Assembly (NCBI RefSeq): GCF_001905845.1
Contig: NZ_LIVZ01000001.1
Location: 558,001-622,000, forward strand
Reading direction: 5' to 3'
Origin: Streptomyces sp. TSRI0107
Lineage (GTDB): Bacteria > Actinomycetota > Actinomycetes > Streptomycetales > Streptomycetaceae
DNA: 64,000 bases
Of this stretch, positions 1 through 9,469 are shown piece by piece (positions within the stretch are counted from its first letter, which is position 1; each line of letters opens with the position of its first letter). The notes beneath the pieces were generated by a model. It ran no database searches. It worked only from the letters and a program-made list of their open reading frames with translations, and was not told the origin of the DNA. A program made the position numbers and the translations under genes.

Positions 1-231
1 AGGGGCCAGGGCAGGGTGGTGCGGGGGGCGGACACGGGCGTTCCCGGGGCATGCGGAAGAAGGCTCAGAAAGGGGGAGGGGCGCAGGCCGTCGACGGACA
101 GGAACGCGCGGGCAATTTGTATCAAGCACGCGGTTGCGCGAAGAAGCGCGGGGGGTGTGATCCGGGTCACTCTTCGGTTTGGGGTCGCCGAAGCCGGGTA
201 GGCGGAGCTGCTTTCGCAGGTGAGGGGGCGG
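1..231. other. Left-edge stretch without a supported gene
   Basis: No convincing coding region was found in this stretch. Short open frames exist, but they lack recognisable motifs and a convincing ribosome binding site. A weak stem pairs CTTCGG at 172-177 with CCGAAG at 188-193. It could help end transcription of the minus-strand regulator that stops at 232, but it is short and has no T-run. The neighbour to the left lies outside the window. Confidence 0.4.
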
Positions 232-1020
232 TTATCGCCAGTGGGCGGCGCCCCCGGCCGCCGGTGCCGTCGCCTCGATCTTCTTCCGGACCTCCCGCAT
301 GACGGCCACGATCCGCTCCTCGTGCCCCGGCGTCAGCCGGGCCACCGGCACCGAGCAGCTGATCGCGTCCTGGGCGGGGGCGTCGTAGCGCAGCGCGAAG
401 CCGAATCCGACGATGCCGGGCACGCCCTCCTCGCGGTCGACCGAGTAGCCGCGCGCCCGCACCTCGGCGAGGTCGGCCACGAGCGACGCCCGGTCGGCGT
501 GGGTGTTGGGGGTGAGGGTCCGGTACGGGCCCTCGGGCAGGGTGTCGTCGGGGCGTTCGGCCAGCAGGGCCTTGCCGAGGGCGCCCGCGTGGGCCGGGAG
601 GCGGCGTCCGACGCGGCTGATGGTCCTGAGGTATTCGTGCGACTCCCGCGTCGCCAGATAGGCCACGTCCCGGCCGTCCAGCCGGCCCATGTGGATCGTC
701 TCGCCCAGCGCCTCCGACGCCTCGTCGAGATACGGCCGCACGAGCCGCACCCGCGGATCGGAGTCGAGATAGCTGGTGCCGGTCAGCAGGGCGTGGATGC
801 CGATGCCGTAGAGGGAACCGGTGATGTCGGTGCGCACCCAGCCGCGCGAGATCAGGGTCTGCAGCAGGGCGTACATCGAGCTGCGCGGCACGCCGAGTGC
901 GTCCGCCAGCTCCTGGAGCCGGGCCGGACGGTCGCCGCGCTCGGCGAGCAGTTCCAGCAACTCGACCGTGCGCGCCGCCGACTTCACCTCGCGGACACCG
1001 CCGCCGCCTGTCTCCGACAT
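232..1020 (-). CDS. IclR-family transcriptional regulator
   Basis: A 262-residue protein with the usual IclR layout. An N-terminal winged helix-turn-helix lies at about residues 12-65 (LQELADALGVPRSSMYALLQ), followed by an effector-binding domain. The ligand-domain signature is visible in HAGALGKALLA and VPGIVGFGFAL. It is divergent from the glucarate-dehydratase-like gene at 1102 with 81 bp between the starts, so it probably controls that sugar-acid gene and itself. No Shine-Dalgarno sequence precedes the ATG. A TACCAT hexamer ends 6 nt before it, so a leaderless transcript is possible. The effector cannot be told from sequence. Confidence 0.88.
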   Translation of the reverse strand: MSETGGGGVREVKSAARTVELLELLAERGDRPARLQELADALGVPRSSMYALLQTLISRGWVRTDITGSLYGIGIHALLTGTSYLDSDPRVRLVRPYLDEASEALGETIHMGRLDGRDVAYLATRESHEYLRTISRVGRRLPAHAGALGKALLAERPDDTLPEGPYRTLTPNTHADRASLVADLAEVRARGYSVDREEGVPGIVGFGFALRYDAPAQDAISCSVPVARLTPGHEERIVAVMREVRKKIEATAPAAGGAAHWR

Positions 1021-1101
1021 GGGGCGATGGTATGCGCGAGGGTGCTGCGGCGGTGGGCCCCGGCCGCTATCTTCATACGAGAACGTCGTCTACGTAGGGA
1101 G

Positions 1102-2403
1102 ATGACTGTGCTCCGTGACCTCCGGATCGCCCGGGTGACGCTGACCCCCGTGCTGGTCGCCGACCCGCCGCTGCTCAACACCCAGGGCGTGCACCAGCCG
1201 TACACACCCCGGCTCATCGTCGAAGTGATCACGGAGGAGGGGGTCACGGGAGTCGGCGAGACCTACGGCGACACCAAGTACCTCGACCTTGCACGGCCCT
1301 TCGCCGCCCTCCTCGAAGGGCACCGGGTCGACGACCTCAACGGCCTGTTCACCCTCGCCGACCGGCTCGCCGTGGACGCCGCCCGCGTCGACGGCGCCGT
1401 CGACGTCGGCGGACTGCGCGGCGTCCAGACCGTCGGCAAACTGCGCCTGTCCGTCGTCTCCGCCTTCGAGGTCGCCTGCCTCGACGCCCTCGGCAAGTCG
1501 CTCGGCCTGCCCGTGCACGCGCTGCTCGGCGGCAAGGTGCGGGACGCGGTCGAGTACAGCGCCTACCTCTTCTACAAGCCGGCGGCCCACCCCGAGGGCG
1601 TGCCGGCCGAGCCGGACGACTGGGGCGCCGCGCTCGACCCCGCGGGGATCGTGGCGCAGGCCCGCACACTCGAGGGGCGGTACGGATTCGGCTCCTTCAA
1701 GCTCAAGGGCGGCGTCTTCCCGCCGGACGAGGAGATCGCCGCCGTACGGGCCCTCGCCGAGGCCTTCCCCGGGCACCCGCTGCGGCTCGACCCCAACGGC
1801 TCCTGGTCCGTCCCCACCTCGCTGAAGGTGGCCCGGGAACTGGAGGACGTCCTGGAGTACCTGGAGGACCCCACCCTCGGCACCGCCGCCATGGCCGAGG
1901 TCGCCGCCGGCACCCCCGTGCCCCTCGCCACCAACATGTGCGTGACGACGTTCGCCGAGATCGAGGAGGCCTTCACGCGGAACGCCGTCCAGGTCGTGCT
2001 CTGCGACCACCACTACTGGGGCGGACTGCGCCACACCCAGCAGCTCGCCGCGATCTGCCGCGCCTTCGGCGTCGGCGTGTCCATGCACTCCAACACCCAC
2101 CTCGGCATCTCCCTCGCCGCGATGACCCACGTCGCGGCCACCGTGCCGGACCTCCACCACGCCTGCGACTCCCACTACCCGTGGCAGTCCGAGGACGTCC
2201 TCACCGAACGCCTGACGTTCACCGGCGGCGCCGTACGCGTCCCCGACGCACCCGGCCTCGGCGTCGAACTCGACCGCGCCCGGCTGGCCGCCCTGCACCG
2301 CCGGTGGGCCGACGACGACGGCCGCCTGCGCGACCGGGACGACGCGGCGGCGATGCGGGTGGCGGAGCCCGGCTGGGAGAGCCCGAGGATGCCGCGCTGG
2401 TGA
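1102..2403 (+). CDS. Enolase-superfamily sugar-acid dehydratase, glucarate dehydratase-like
   Basis: A 433-residue enolase-superfamily enzyme of the glucarate dehydratase type, expected to dehydrate D-glucarate or a related aldarate to a keto-deoxy acid. The capping domain is N-terminal. The barrel carries SFKLKGG (the KxK base), RLDPNGSW and YLEDP (metal ligands), ATNMCVTTF, and MHSNTHLGIS (the catalytic His seen in GlucD as HSNxHLGIS). I chose the ATG at 1102 because AGGGAG lies just upstream and the N-terminus then matches the family; the same frame stays open much further upstream without plausible protein. The gene is divergent from an IclR regulator and followed by a sugar kinase. The exact substrate is uncertain. 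Confidence 0.85.
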   Translation: MTVLRDLRIARVTLTPVLVADPPLLNTQGVHQPYTPRLIVEVITEEGVTGVGETYGDTKYLDLARPFAALLEGHRVDDLNGLFTLADRLAVDAARVDGAVDVGGLRGVQTVGKLRLSVVSAFEVACLDALGKSLGLPVHALLGGKVRDAVEYSAYLFYKPAAHPEGVPAEPDDWGAALDPAGIVAQARTLEGRYGFGSFKLKGGVFPPDEEIAAVRALAEAFPGHPLRLDPNGSWSVPTSLKVARELEDVLEYLEDPTLGTAAMAEVAAGTPVPLATNMCVTTFAEIEEAFTRNAVQVVLCDHHYWGGLRHTQQLAAICRAFGVGVSMHSNTHLGISLAAMTHVAATVPDLHHACDSHYPWQSEDVLTERLTFTGGAVRVPDAPGLGVELDRARLAALHRRWADDDGRLRDRDDAAAMRVAEPGWESPRMPRW

Positions 2404-2513
2404 GAGGACCGCCCGGGACGGCCGGGACGGGTGACGTCCGCGTGACGGCGGTCGCGCTGTCAGTGGCGTGGTGCACACTGGCCCTGATCCGCATCACGTT
2501 CAGGGAGTGCACC

Positions 2514-3668
2514 GTGAACGCGTCCGCCGCCGTCCCCACCGCCGCCGACGAATCGACCGCGCTCGCCAGGCCCGCCGGAAAGGGCTGCCCGCCCCTGGTC
2601 GACCCGCTCGCCGCCCTGCGCGCCCCCGGCGACCCGCCCTGGGACGTCTATCTCACCGGCACCGTCTTCCTCGACATCATCTTCACCGGCCTCGACTCCG
2701 CGCCGGTGCGCGGCACCGAGTCCTGGGCGCGCGGCATGGGATCCAGCCCGGGCGGCGTCGCCAACATGGCGGCCGCCCTGGCCCGGCTCGGCCTGAAGAC
2801 CTCCCTCGCCGCCGCGTTCGGCGACGACCACTACGGCGACTACTGCTGGGACGCGCTCGCCCAGGGCGAGGGCATCGACCTCACCCCCTCCCGCAGGGTC
2901 CCCGGCTGGCACTCCCCGGTCACCGTCTCCATGGCCTACGAGGGCGAGCGGACCATGGTGTCCCACGGCCACGAGCCGCCCCCCGAGGAACCCGCCCCCG
3001 ACTGCCCGCCCCGCGCCCGCGCCGCCGTCGCTTCCCTGGTGCCCGGCACCTCCGCGCCCTGGATCGCCCAGGCCGCCGCCCAGGGCACCCGGATCTTCGC
3101 CGACGTCGGCTGGGACGACACCGGCACCTGGGACCTGTCCGCCCTCCCCGACCTGCGGCACTGCGAGGCCTTCCTGCCCAACGCCGAGGAGGCGATGCGC
3201 TACACCGGCACCACCTGCCCGCGCGCCGCCGCGCACGCCCTCACCGCCCATGTGCCGCTGGCCGTCGTCACCCTCGGCGAGGAGGGCGCGTACGCCGTGG
3301 ACAGGCGCACCGGCGAGACCGCCGAGGTCCCCGCCATCGAGGTCGAGGCCCTCGACCCCACCGGCGCGGGGGACGTCTTCGTGGCCGGCTTCGTCACCGG
3401 CACCCTCGCCGGCTGGCGGCTCGCCGACCGCCTCGCCTTCGCCGGTCTCATCGCCGCCCTCTCCGTCCAGGAGTTCGGCGGCTCCCTCTCCGCGCCCGGC
3501 TGGTCCGAGATCGCCACCTGGTGGCGCAAGGTCCGCTCGCTCGACGACCAGGACCCCGCCGCCCTGGAGCGGTACGCCTTCCTCGCCGGCCTGGTCCCGG
3601 AGGACTGCGCCCAGCCGTGGCCGCTGCGGCGGGCGGTGCCGACGATCGGATTCGGCCGCTCGGCGTGA
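2514..3668 (+). CDS. PfkB-family carbohydrate kinase
   Basis: A 384-residue ribokinase/PfkB-type sugar kinase. The N-terminal substrate half has a glycine-rich segment (GMGSSPGGVANMAAALARLG). The C-terminal PfkB signature DPTGAGDVFVAGF lies near residues 281-293, with the GAGD catalytic base and anion hole. The GTG at 2514 is preceded by CAGGGAG at 2501-2507. The frame is open for about 190 codons upstream, but that stretch overlaps the dehydratase and is shadow sequence. The gene sits 110 bp downstream of the dehydratase and may act on a sugar from the same pathway, though glucarate breakdown itself needs no PfkB kinase. Substrate unknown. Confidence 0.85.
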   Translation: MNASAAVPTAADESTALARPAGKGCPPLVDPLAALRAPGDPPWDVYLTGTVFLDIIFTGLDSAPVRGTESWARGMGSSPGGVANMAAALARLGLKTSLAAAFGDDHYGDYCWDALAQGEGIDLTPSRRVPGWHSPVTVSMAYEGERTMVSHGHEPPPEEPAPDCPPRARAAVASLVPGTSAPWIAQAAAQGTRIFADVGWDDTGTWDLSALPDLRHCEAFLPNAEEAMRYTGTTCPRAAAHALTAHVPLAVVTLGEEGAYAVDRRTGETAEVPAIEVEALDPTGAGDVFVAGFVTGTLAGWRLADRLAFAGLIAALSVQEFGGSLSAPGWSEIATWWRKVRSLDDQDPAALERYAFLAGLVPEDCAQPWPLRRAVPTIGFGRSA

Positions 3669-3812
3669 GGCGGGGCGGGGCACCGCGGCGGCCGCCGCCG
3701 TTCGAAAAGCCCTACGGCGTTGCCCGTGCCCCGTCGTACCCTTGGAATCGCGAGGCCGCCCTCAGCTACGCGGCCGTGATGAGGAGGAACCGCAGGCCTT
3801 AAGCGCCGGCCC

Positions 3813-4889
3813 ATGACTCAGACACCCACAGCTCACACCCCCGCGCAGGGGCAGGCGAGAGCACAGTTCACCGTCCCCGCCCAGCACCCCATGGTGACCG
3901 TGCTGGGTTCCGGCGACTCCCTTCTGCGCGTGATCGAGAAGGCCTTCCCGGGGGCCGACATCCACGTCCGGGGCAACGAGATCAGCGCGGTCGGCGACCC
4001 CCGTGAGGTCGCCCTGATCCAGCGCGTGTTCGACGAGATGATGCTGGTGCTCCGCACCGGACAGCCGATGACGGAGGACGCAGTGGAACGCTCGATCGCC
4101 ATGCTCAAGGCGAGCGAGAACGGGGAGAGCGACGGCCTGGAGACCCCGGCCCAGGTGCTGACGCAGAACATCCTGTCCTCGCGCGGCCGCACGATCCGGC
4201 CCAAGACCCTCAACCAGAAGCGGTACGTCGACGCGATCGACAAGCACACGATCGTCTTCGGCATCGGCCCCGCCGGTACCGGCAAGACGTACCTGGCGAT
4301 GGCCAAGGCGGTGCAGGCCCTGCAGTCCAAGCAGGTCAACCGCATCATCCTGACCCGCCCCGCGGTGGAGGCCGGCGAGCGCCTGGGCTTCCTGCCCGGC
4401 ACGCTCTACGAGAAGATCGACCCCTACCTGCGCCCGCTGTACGACGCGCTGCACGACATGCTCGATCCCGACTCCATCCCGCGCCTGATGGCGGCCGGGA
4501 CGATCGAGGTCGCGCCGCTCGCCTACATGCGCGGCCGCACCCTCAACGACGCCTTCATCATCCTGGACGAGGCCCAGAACACGAGCCCCGAACAGATGAA
4601 GATGTTCCTCACCCGCCTCGGCTTCGACTCGAAGATCGTGATCACGGGTGACGTGACCCAGGTCGACCTCCCCGACGGCACCAAGTCCGGTCTCCGTCAG
4701 GTCCAGGAGATCCTGGAGGGCGTCGAGGACGTCCACTTCTCCCGGCTGTCCTCCCACGACGTCGTCCGGCACAAGCTGGTGGGCCGTATCGTCGACGCGT
4801 ACGAGTTGTACGACAGCAAGCACGGCACGGAGAACGGCGCCCACAAGGGCCGTGGCAAGTCCGCTGCCAAGGGCTCCAAGGGGAAGTAG
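3813..4889 (+). CDS. phoH: PhoH-family ATPase
   Basis: A 358-residue PhoH-like P-loop ATPase. Walker A is [15 protein letters not shown] and Walker B is [15 protein letters not shown]. The following [18 protein letters not shown] and [16 protein letters not shown] are strongly conserved in the family. The N-terminal part (about residues 30-100) is the KH-like region common in bacterial PhoH. It is cytoplasmic, and the family is linked to RNA metabolism and helicase-like activity. It leads a tight run with ybeY 12 bp downstream, the conserved phoH-ybeY pairing implying a shared role in rRNA processing. A GAGGAGGAA stretch lies about 25 nt before the ATG, which is longer than ideal. Confidence 0.95.
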   Translation: MTQTPTAHTPAQGQARAQFTVPAQHPMVTVLGSGDSLLRVIEKAFPGADIHVRGNEISAVGDPREVALIQRVFDEMMLVLRTGQPMTEDAVERSIAMLKASENGESDGLETPAQVLTQNILSSRGRTIRPKTLNQKRYVDAIDKHTIVFGIGPAGTGKTYLAMAKAVQALQSKQVNRIILTRPAVEAGERLGFLPGTLYEKIDPYLRPLYDALHDMLDPDSIPRLMAAGTIEVAPLAYMRGRTLNDAFIILDEAQNTSPEQMKMFLTRLGFDSKIVITGDVTQVDLPDGTKSGLRQVQEILEGVEDVHFSRLSSHDVVRHKLVGRIVDAYELYDSKHGTENGAHKGRGKSAAKGSKGK

Positions 4890-4901
4890 ACCAGCACGAC
4901 C

Positions 4902-5399
4902 ATGTCGATCGACGTCAACAACGAGTCCGGAACCGAGGTCGACGAGCAGGCGATCCTCGACATCGCCCGCTACGCGCTCGCGAGGATGCGCATCCACCCG
5001 CTCTCCGAGCTCTCGGTGATCGTCGTGGACGCCGACGCCATGGAGCAGCTGCACATCCAGTGGATGGACCTGCCGGGGCCCACGGACGTCATGTCCTTCC
5101 CGATGGACGAACTGCGTCCGCCGTCGAAGGACGACGACGAGCCCCCGCAGGGCCTCCTCGGCGACATCGTGCTCTGCCCCGAGGTCGCCGCCAAGCAGGG
5201 CGCCGACGCGCCGACCAGGCACACCATGGACGAAGAGCTCCAGCTGCTCACCGTCCACGGTGTGCTGCACCTGCTCGGCTACGACCACGAGGAGCCCGAC
5301 GAGAAGGCCGAGATGTTCGGCCTGCAGGCCGCCATCGTGGACGGCTGGCGCGCGGAGAAGGGCCTCACCGGTCCGTCCCCGGCCCCCACCGTGTCATGA
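4902..5399 (+). CDS. ybeY: YbeY endoribonuclease, 16S rRNA maturation
   Basis: A 165-residue YbeY (UPF0054) metalloprotein. The zinc-binding motif [11 protein letters not shown] supplies the three conserved histidines (H-x3-H-x5-H). [11 protein letters not shown], typical of the family, lies upstream. YbeY is a single-strand-specific endoribonuclease needed for 16S rRNA 3'-end maturation and 70S quality control. The gene follows phoH by 12 bp. Its TGA overlaps the ATG of the next gene (ATGA), so translation is probably coupled. Length is normal for actinobacteria. Confidence 0.95.
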   Translation: MSIDVNNESGTEVDEQAILDIARYALARMRIHPLSELSVIVVDADAMEQLHIQWMDLPGPTDVMSFPMDELRPPSKDDDEPPQGLLGDIVLCPEVAAKQGADAPTRHTMDEELQLLTVHGVLHLLGYDHEEPDEKAEMFGLQAAIVDGWRAEKGLTGPSPAPTVS

Positions 5400-6700
5400 G
5401 CATCCCGCTCGTCTCCGGCGCGATCGCTCTGGTCGTCGTGGCGTGGCTCGCCGCCTGCGCGGAGGCGGGCCTCGCGCGGGTCTCCAGCTTCCGCGCGGAG
5501 GACGCCGTACGCTCCGGGCGGCGCGGCAGCGCCAAGCTCGCCCAGGTCGCCGCCGACCCGACCCGCTACCTCAACCTGGCGCTGCTGGTCCGTGTCGCCT
5601 GCGAGATGGCCGCCGCCGCGCTCGTCACCTACGCCTGCCTCAAAGAGTTCGACAGCACCACCGAGGCGCTGCTCATCGCCATCGCGGTGATGGTCCTGGT
5701 GTCGTACGTCGCGGTCGGCGTCTCCCCGCGCACCATCGGCCGCCAGCACCCCGTGCACACGGCGACCGCGGCGGCGTACGTGCTGCTGCCGCTGGCCCGG
5801 GTGCTGGGCCCCATCCCGTCGCTGCTGATCCTCATCGGCAACGCGCTCACCCCCGGCAAGGGCTTCCGGCACGGCCCGTTCGCCTCCGAGGCGGAACTGC
5901 GGGCCCTGGTCGACTACGCGGAGCGGGAGTCGCTGATCGAGGACGAGGAGCGCCGCATGGTGCACTCCGTCTTCGAACTCGGCGACACCCTGGTCCGTGA
6001 GGTGATGGTGCCGCGTACCGACCTGATCGCCATCGAGCGGTACAAGACCATCCGGCAGGCCCTCACCCTCGCCCTGCGCTCCGGCTTCTCCCGGATCCCG
6101 GTGACCGGCGAGAGCGAGGACGACATCGTCGGGATCGTCTACCTCAAGGACCTGGCCCGCAAGACGCACATCAGCCGGGACGCGGAGAGCGAGCTGGTGT
6201 CCACGGCGATGCGGCCCGCGTTCTTCGTCCCGGACACCAAGAACGCCGGCGACCTGCTGCGCGAGATGCAGAAGGAACGCAACCACGTCGCCGTCGTCAT
6301 CGACGAGTACGGCGGCACGGCCGGCATCGTCACCATCGAGGACATCCTGGAGGAGATCGTCGGCGAGATCACCGACGAGTACGACCGGGAACTGCCGCCC
6401 GTGGAGGAACTGGGCGAGGACCGCTACCGGGTCACCGCCCGCCTCGACATCACCGACCTCGGCGAGCTCTACGGCCTCGACGAGTTCGACGACGAGGACG
6501 TGGAGACCGTCGGCGGCCTGCTCGCCAAGGCGCTCGGCCGGGTCCCGATCGCCGGGGCCTCCTCGCTGGTGCCGCTCCCCGACGGGCGGAAGCTGCGGCT
6601 GACCGCCGAGGCCGCCGCCGGCCGCCGCAACAAGATCGTCACGGTGGTGGTGGAGCCGGTGGCCCCGGCCGACCCGGCCGAGGAGGAGACACCCGAGTGA
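5396..6700 (+). CDS. CorC/HlyC-family membrane protein with DUF21 and CBS domains
   Basis: A 434-residue integral membrane protein of the hemolysin-C/CorC (CNNM-related) type. An N-terminal DUF21 domain with several hydrophobic segments spans about residues 1-150. Two CBS domains follow around 205-330 ([10 protein letters not shown] and [26 protein letters not shown]). A C-terminal CorC_HlyC transporter-associated domain begins near 345. These proteins are linked to magnesium or cobalt homeostasis, and direct transport activity is debated. The start at 5396 overlaps the ybeY stop by four bases. The stop is overlapped in turn by the next GTG, so phoH-ybeY-corC-yjbR reads as one operon. The old 'hemolysin' label is not evidence of toxin activity. 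Confidence 0.93.
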   Translation: MSIPLVSGAIALVVVAWLAACAEAGLARVSSFRAEDAVRSGRRGSAKLAQVAADPTRYLNLALLVRVACEMAAAALVTYACLKEFDSTTEALLIAIAVMVLVSYVAVGVSPRTIGRQHPVHTATAAAYVLLPLARVLGPIPSLLILIGNALTPGKGFRHGPFASEAELRALVDYAERESLIEDEERRMVHSVFELGDTLVREVMVPRTDLIAIERYKTIRQALTLALRSGFSRIPVTGESEDDIVGIVYLKDLARKTHISRDAESELVSTAMRPAFFVPDTKNAGDLLREMQKERNHVAVVIDEYGGTAGIVTIEDILEEIVGEITDEYDRELPPVEELGEDRYRVTARLDITDLGELYGLDEFDDEDVETVGGLLAKALGRVPIAGASSLVPLPDGRKLRLTAEAAAGRRNKIVTVVVEPVAPADPAEEETPE

Positions 6701-7056
6701 CCCCCCAGGAGCTGCGCGCCTTCTGCCTGTCCTTCAACGCGGCCGAGGAGGACTTCCCGTTCAACCCGGAGACCTCGGTCTTCAAGGTCCGGGGCAAGCT
6801 GTTCGCCCTGACGAACCTGGACGCGCGGCCCCTGACGGTCAACCTCAAGTGCGACCCGGAGGACGCCCTGCGCCTGCGCGCCGAGCACGAGGGCCTGATC
6901 GTCCCCGGCTGGCACATGAACAAGCGCCACTGGAACACGGTCACCGCCGACGCCGGACTCCCGGACCGCCTGGTCCGGGAGCTCATCGAGGACTCGTACG
7001 ACCTCGTCGTGGCCGGCCTACCGCGCGCCGAGCGACTCCGCCTCGACCGCCCCTGA
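6697..7056 (+). CDS. MmcQ/YjbR-family small protein
   Basis: A 119-residue protein of the MmcQ/YjbR family (CyaY-like fold, double-wing DNA-binding type). Family features are the N-terminal LRAFCLSFNAAEEDFPF, the central FKVRGKLFALTN, and WHMNKRHWNTV. The biochemical role is not settled; DNA binding has been proposed. The GTG at 6697 overlaps the preceding stop (GTGA), indicating translational coupling to the CorC-like gene. Its last 39 bases overlap the convergent MFS exporter gene. Confidence 0.85.
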   Translation: MTPQELRAFCLSFNAAEEDFPFNPETSVFKVRGKLFALTNLDARPLTVNLKCDPEDALRLRAEHEGLIVPGWHMNKRHWNTVTADAGLPDRLVRELIEDSYDLVVAGLPRAERLRLDRP

Positions 7057-8475
7057 GGCCCGGCGCCGCAGCCCCACCGCGACCAGCACCGCCGCCACCA
7101 GCACGATCCCCGCGTCCAGCGCGATCACCGTGTGGACGCCCGCCAGCAGATCGTCCGAGGCCGTCGCCAGCACGCCGAGCAGGGGGATGCCCACGGTGAG
7201 GCCGACCTGCTGGGTGGAGGTGACCAGACCGGTGGCCAGACCCTGCTCCGCGTCGGGCACGCCGGACGTGACCGTCAGGCCGTACGAGATGATCGCGCCC
7301 AGGTGGAACATGCTGGCCAGGGACACGGCCGCGGTGGCCAGCCACACCGACCAGCCGCCCGTGCCGAGGCCGAGCAGCGCGGCGACCAGCGCGCCCTGCC
7401 CCGCGAGGGACACGACCAGGGTGCGGCGGGCGCCGAGCCGGGCGACGACCCTCGGGGTGAACGAACCGGCCACCACCGACAGCACGCCCTGCACCCCGAA
7501 GACCAGCCCGGTCCGGAAGGCGGACAGGCTCAGGACCTCCTGGAGGTAGAGGGTCAGCACGAAGATCACCGTGGACATCATCGAGAAGGTGACCAGCCCG
7601 CCCAGGTTGCCCCACGCCACCGTGCGGCGGCGCAGCATCGGCAGGGACACCAGCGGCGCGTCGGAGCGGGACTCCACGACCGCGAACACGGTGAGCAGGA
7701 CGAGCCCCACGACCAGGCCGACCAGGACGTCCACGCGGCCGAAGCCGTGGTCGGCGGCCGTCGACAGGGCGTAGATCACGGCGAGCAGACCGCCGGTGAC
7801 GGTGACCGCGCCCGGCACGTCCAGACGGGGCCGGTCCGGGGTCCGGGACTCCGGCAGCAGCGCGGGCGCCAGCGGCAGCACGATCAGGGCGAACAGCGCG
7901 AGCAGGCCCATCGTGGAGCGCCAGCCGAGCACATCGGTCAGCACGCCGCCCGCCACCATGCCGACGGTGAAGCCGAGCGACATCAGGGTGCCGGAGATGC
8001 CCAGCGCCCGGTCCCGGGCCGGGCCCTCCGCGAAGGTGGTGGTCAGCAGGGACATCCCGGTCGGCACGATCGCCGCCGCGCCCAGCCCCTGCAACGCCCG
8101 TCCGGCGAGGAACGACGCCGGGTCCCAGGCGAAGGTGGCCAGCACCGAGGCGGCGGCGAACAGGGCGAGCCCGGACAGGAACAGCTTCCGGCGGCCGTAC
8201 AGGTCGCCGACGCGGCCGAACAGCAGCAGGAATCCGCCGGACGGCAGCGCGAACGCCGTCACCGCCCACTGCAGCGCGGACGGGCTCATGCCGAGGTCGG
8301 CGCCGAGCACCGGCAGGGCCACGTTGAGCACGGAGAAGTCCAGCGCGACCATGAACTGGGCCGCGCAGAGCACGAATAGGACGAGTTTGTCGCGCGTCGA
8401 CAACCGGGTGCTGTCGGGCGGGCGGGGAACGGACGGGGTGGAAGTGGTGGTGTCGATCGCCATGTGCATGAGCAT
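7018..8475 (-). CDS. MFS drug exporter, DHA2-like
   Basis: A 485-residue major facilitator exporter with about 14 hydrophobic segments, as in the DHA2 (QacA/EmrB) group. Motif A is seen in FGRVGDLYGRRKLFL and motif C in GFTVGMVAGGVLTD. VLNVALPVLGADLG at the first helix is the usual DHA2 start. Three in-frame ATGs (8475, 8469, 8463) compete, and none has a clear ribosome binding site. The gene is divergent from the XRE regulator at 8566 (90 bp between starts), which is its likely repressor. It overlaps the end of the convergent yjbR-like gene. Substrate unknown; probably a small toxic compound or antibiotic. Confidence 0.88.
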   Translation of the reverse strand: MLMHMAIDTTTSTPSVPRPPDSTRLSTRDKLVLFVLCAAQFMVALDFSVLNVALPVLGADLGMSPSALQWAVTAFALPSGGFLLLFGRVGDLYGRRKLFLSGLALFAAASVLATFAWDPASFLAGRALQGLGAAAIVPTGMSLLTTTFAEGPARDRALGISGTLMSLGFTVGMVAGGVLTDVLGWRSTMGLLALFALIVLPLAPALLPESRTPDRPRLDVPGAVTVTGGLLAVIYALSTAADHGFGRVDVLVGLVVGLVLLTVFAVVESRSDAPLVSLPMLRRRTVAWGNLGGLVTFSMMSTVIFVLTLYLQEVLSLSAFRTGLVFGVQGVLSVVAGSFTPRVVARLGARRTLVVSLAGQGALVAALLGLGTGGWSVWLATAAVSLASMFHLGAIISYGLTVTSGVPDAEQGLATGLVTSTQQVGLTVGIPLLGVLATASDDLLAGVHTVIALDAGIVLVAAVLVAVGLRRRASGAVEAESLGAR

Positions 8476-8565
8476 CCGGCGGTCGGAATACGGCTGGGGA
8501 GTCGGAACTTATGGTGGTGGTGGCAACACCAGCCGGCACACAGGCAGGACGAGGGGGATCCTTAC

Positions 8566-9441
8566 GTGTCCGAGGACGCGACGAAGACGCATCGACGGCG
8601 TGAGCTGCGCGAGTTCCTGATGAGCCGACGTGCCCGGGTCACCCCGGCCGAGGCGGGACTGCCCGCGGGCGGCGCCCGGCGGCGGACGCCCGGACTGCGG
8701 CGCGAGGAGGTCGCCGTCCTCGCGGGCGTGGGCGCCTCCTGGTACCAGTGGCTGGAGCAGGGCCGTGACATCTCCGTCTCGCCTCAGGTCCTCGACGCGG
8801 TCGCCCGGGTGCTGCGGCTGAGCAACGCCGAGCACCGGCATCTGTACGTGCTCGCCGGACTCAACCCGCCCGCGCCCGAAGTGGCCCCGGAGAAGCGGCA
8901 CATGTGCGACGGGCTGCGGCGGCTGATCGACACCTGGATGCCGTGTCCGGCGCACATCATGGACCCGTACTACAACACCGTCATGTACAACGACGCGGCC
9001 GCGATCGTGCTCGGCATGCGGCCCGACCAGACGCAGAACTGCGTCGTCGACTTCTTCACCGACCCCATGTACCGCGCCCGCGACGTCAGCTGGGAGCGCA
9101 ACGCGCGCACGGTCGTCGCCCAGTTCCGTGCCGCCTGCTCGGCCTGCCCCGACGACGAGGGGTTCCAGGCGGTGCTGGCGCAACTGAAGGAGGCCAGCCC
9201 GGAGTTCACCCGGCTGTGGGAGGAGCGGGACATCGAGGACGCCGGGCAGATCCGCAAGGAGCTGGAGCATCCGCTGGCCGGCCTGCTGGTGCTGGAGGCC
9301 ACGGTGATGAAGGTGCCCGCCCGGCCGGATCTGACGATCGTGCTGCACACCCCGCTGGAGGAGGCGAACACCGCGGCCAAGCTGGAGTGGCTGGCCTCGC
9401 CGGAGTCGCGGCGCGGGGCGCTGTACCCCGTTGCGGGCTGA
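8566..9441 (+). CDS. XRE-family regulator with MmyB-like ligand domain
   Basis: A 291-residue regulator. An N-terminal XRE helix-turn-helix (LRREEVAVLAGVGASWYQWL, about residues 40-60) is followed by DISVSPQVLDAVARVLRLS. The long C-terminal domain is the MmyB-type PAS-like ligand-binding module (YYNTVMYNDAAAIVLG, then FTRLWEERDI). The GTG at 8566 has GAGGGGG at about 8550-8556; the ATG further upstream would run into the divergent promoter. It probably controls the divergent MFS exporter. This family is abundant in Streptomyces and the ligands are generally unknown. Confidence 0.88.
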   Translation: MSEDATKTHRRRELREFLMSRRARVTPAEAGLPAGGARRRTPGLRREEVAVLAGVGASWYQWLEQGRDISVSPQVLDAVARVLRLSNAEHRHLYVLAGLNPPAPEVAPEKRHMCDGLRRLIDTWMPCPAHIMDPYYNTVMYNDAAAIVLGMRPDQTQNCVVDFFTDPMYRARDVSWERNARTVVAQFRAACSACPDDEGFQAVLAQLKEASPEFTRLWEERDIEDAGQIRKELEHPLAGLLVLEATVMKVPARPDLTIVLHTPLEEANTAAKLEWLASPESRRGALYPVAG

Positions 9442-9469
9442 CCCCCGTACCGCTACGTATCCTCGAGCC

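Noticed and set aside
1040..1101. Possible IclR operator between the IclR gene and the dehydratase gene (ACGA ... TCGT around 1077)
   Set aside because: The arms are only four bases long, which is too little to distinguish from chance.
5396..6700. Reading the CorC/HlyC-like gene as a true hemolysin
   Set aside because: DUF21 plus CBS domains define an ion-related membrane family; the hemolysin name is historical.
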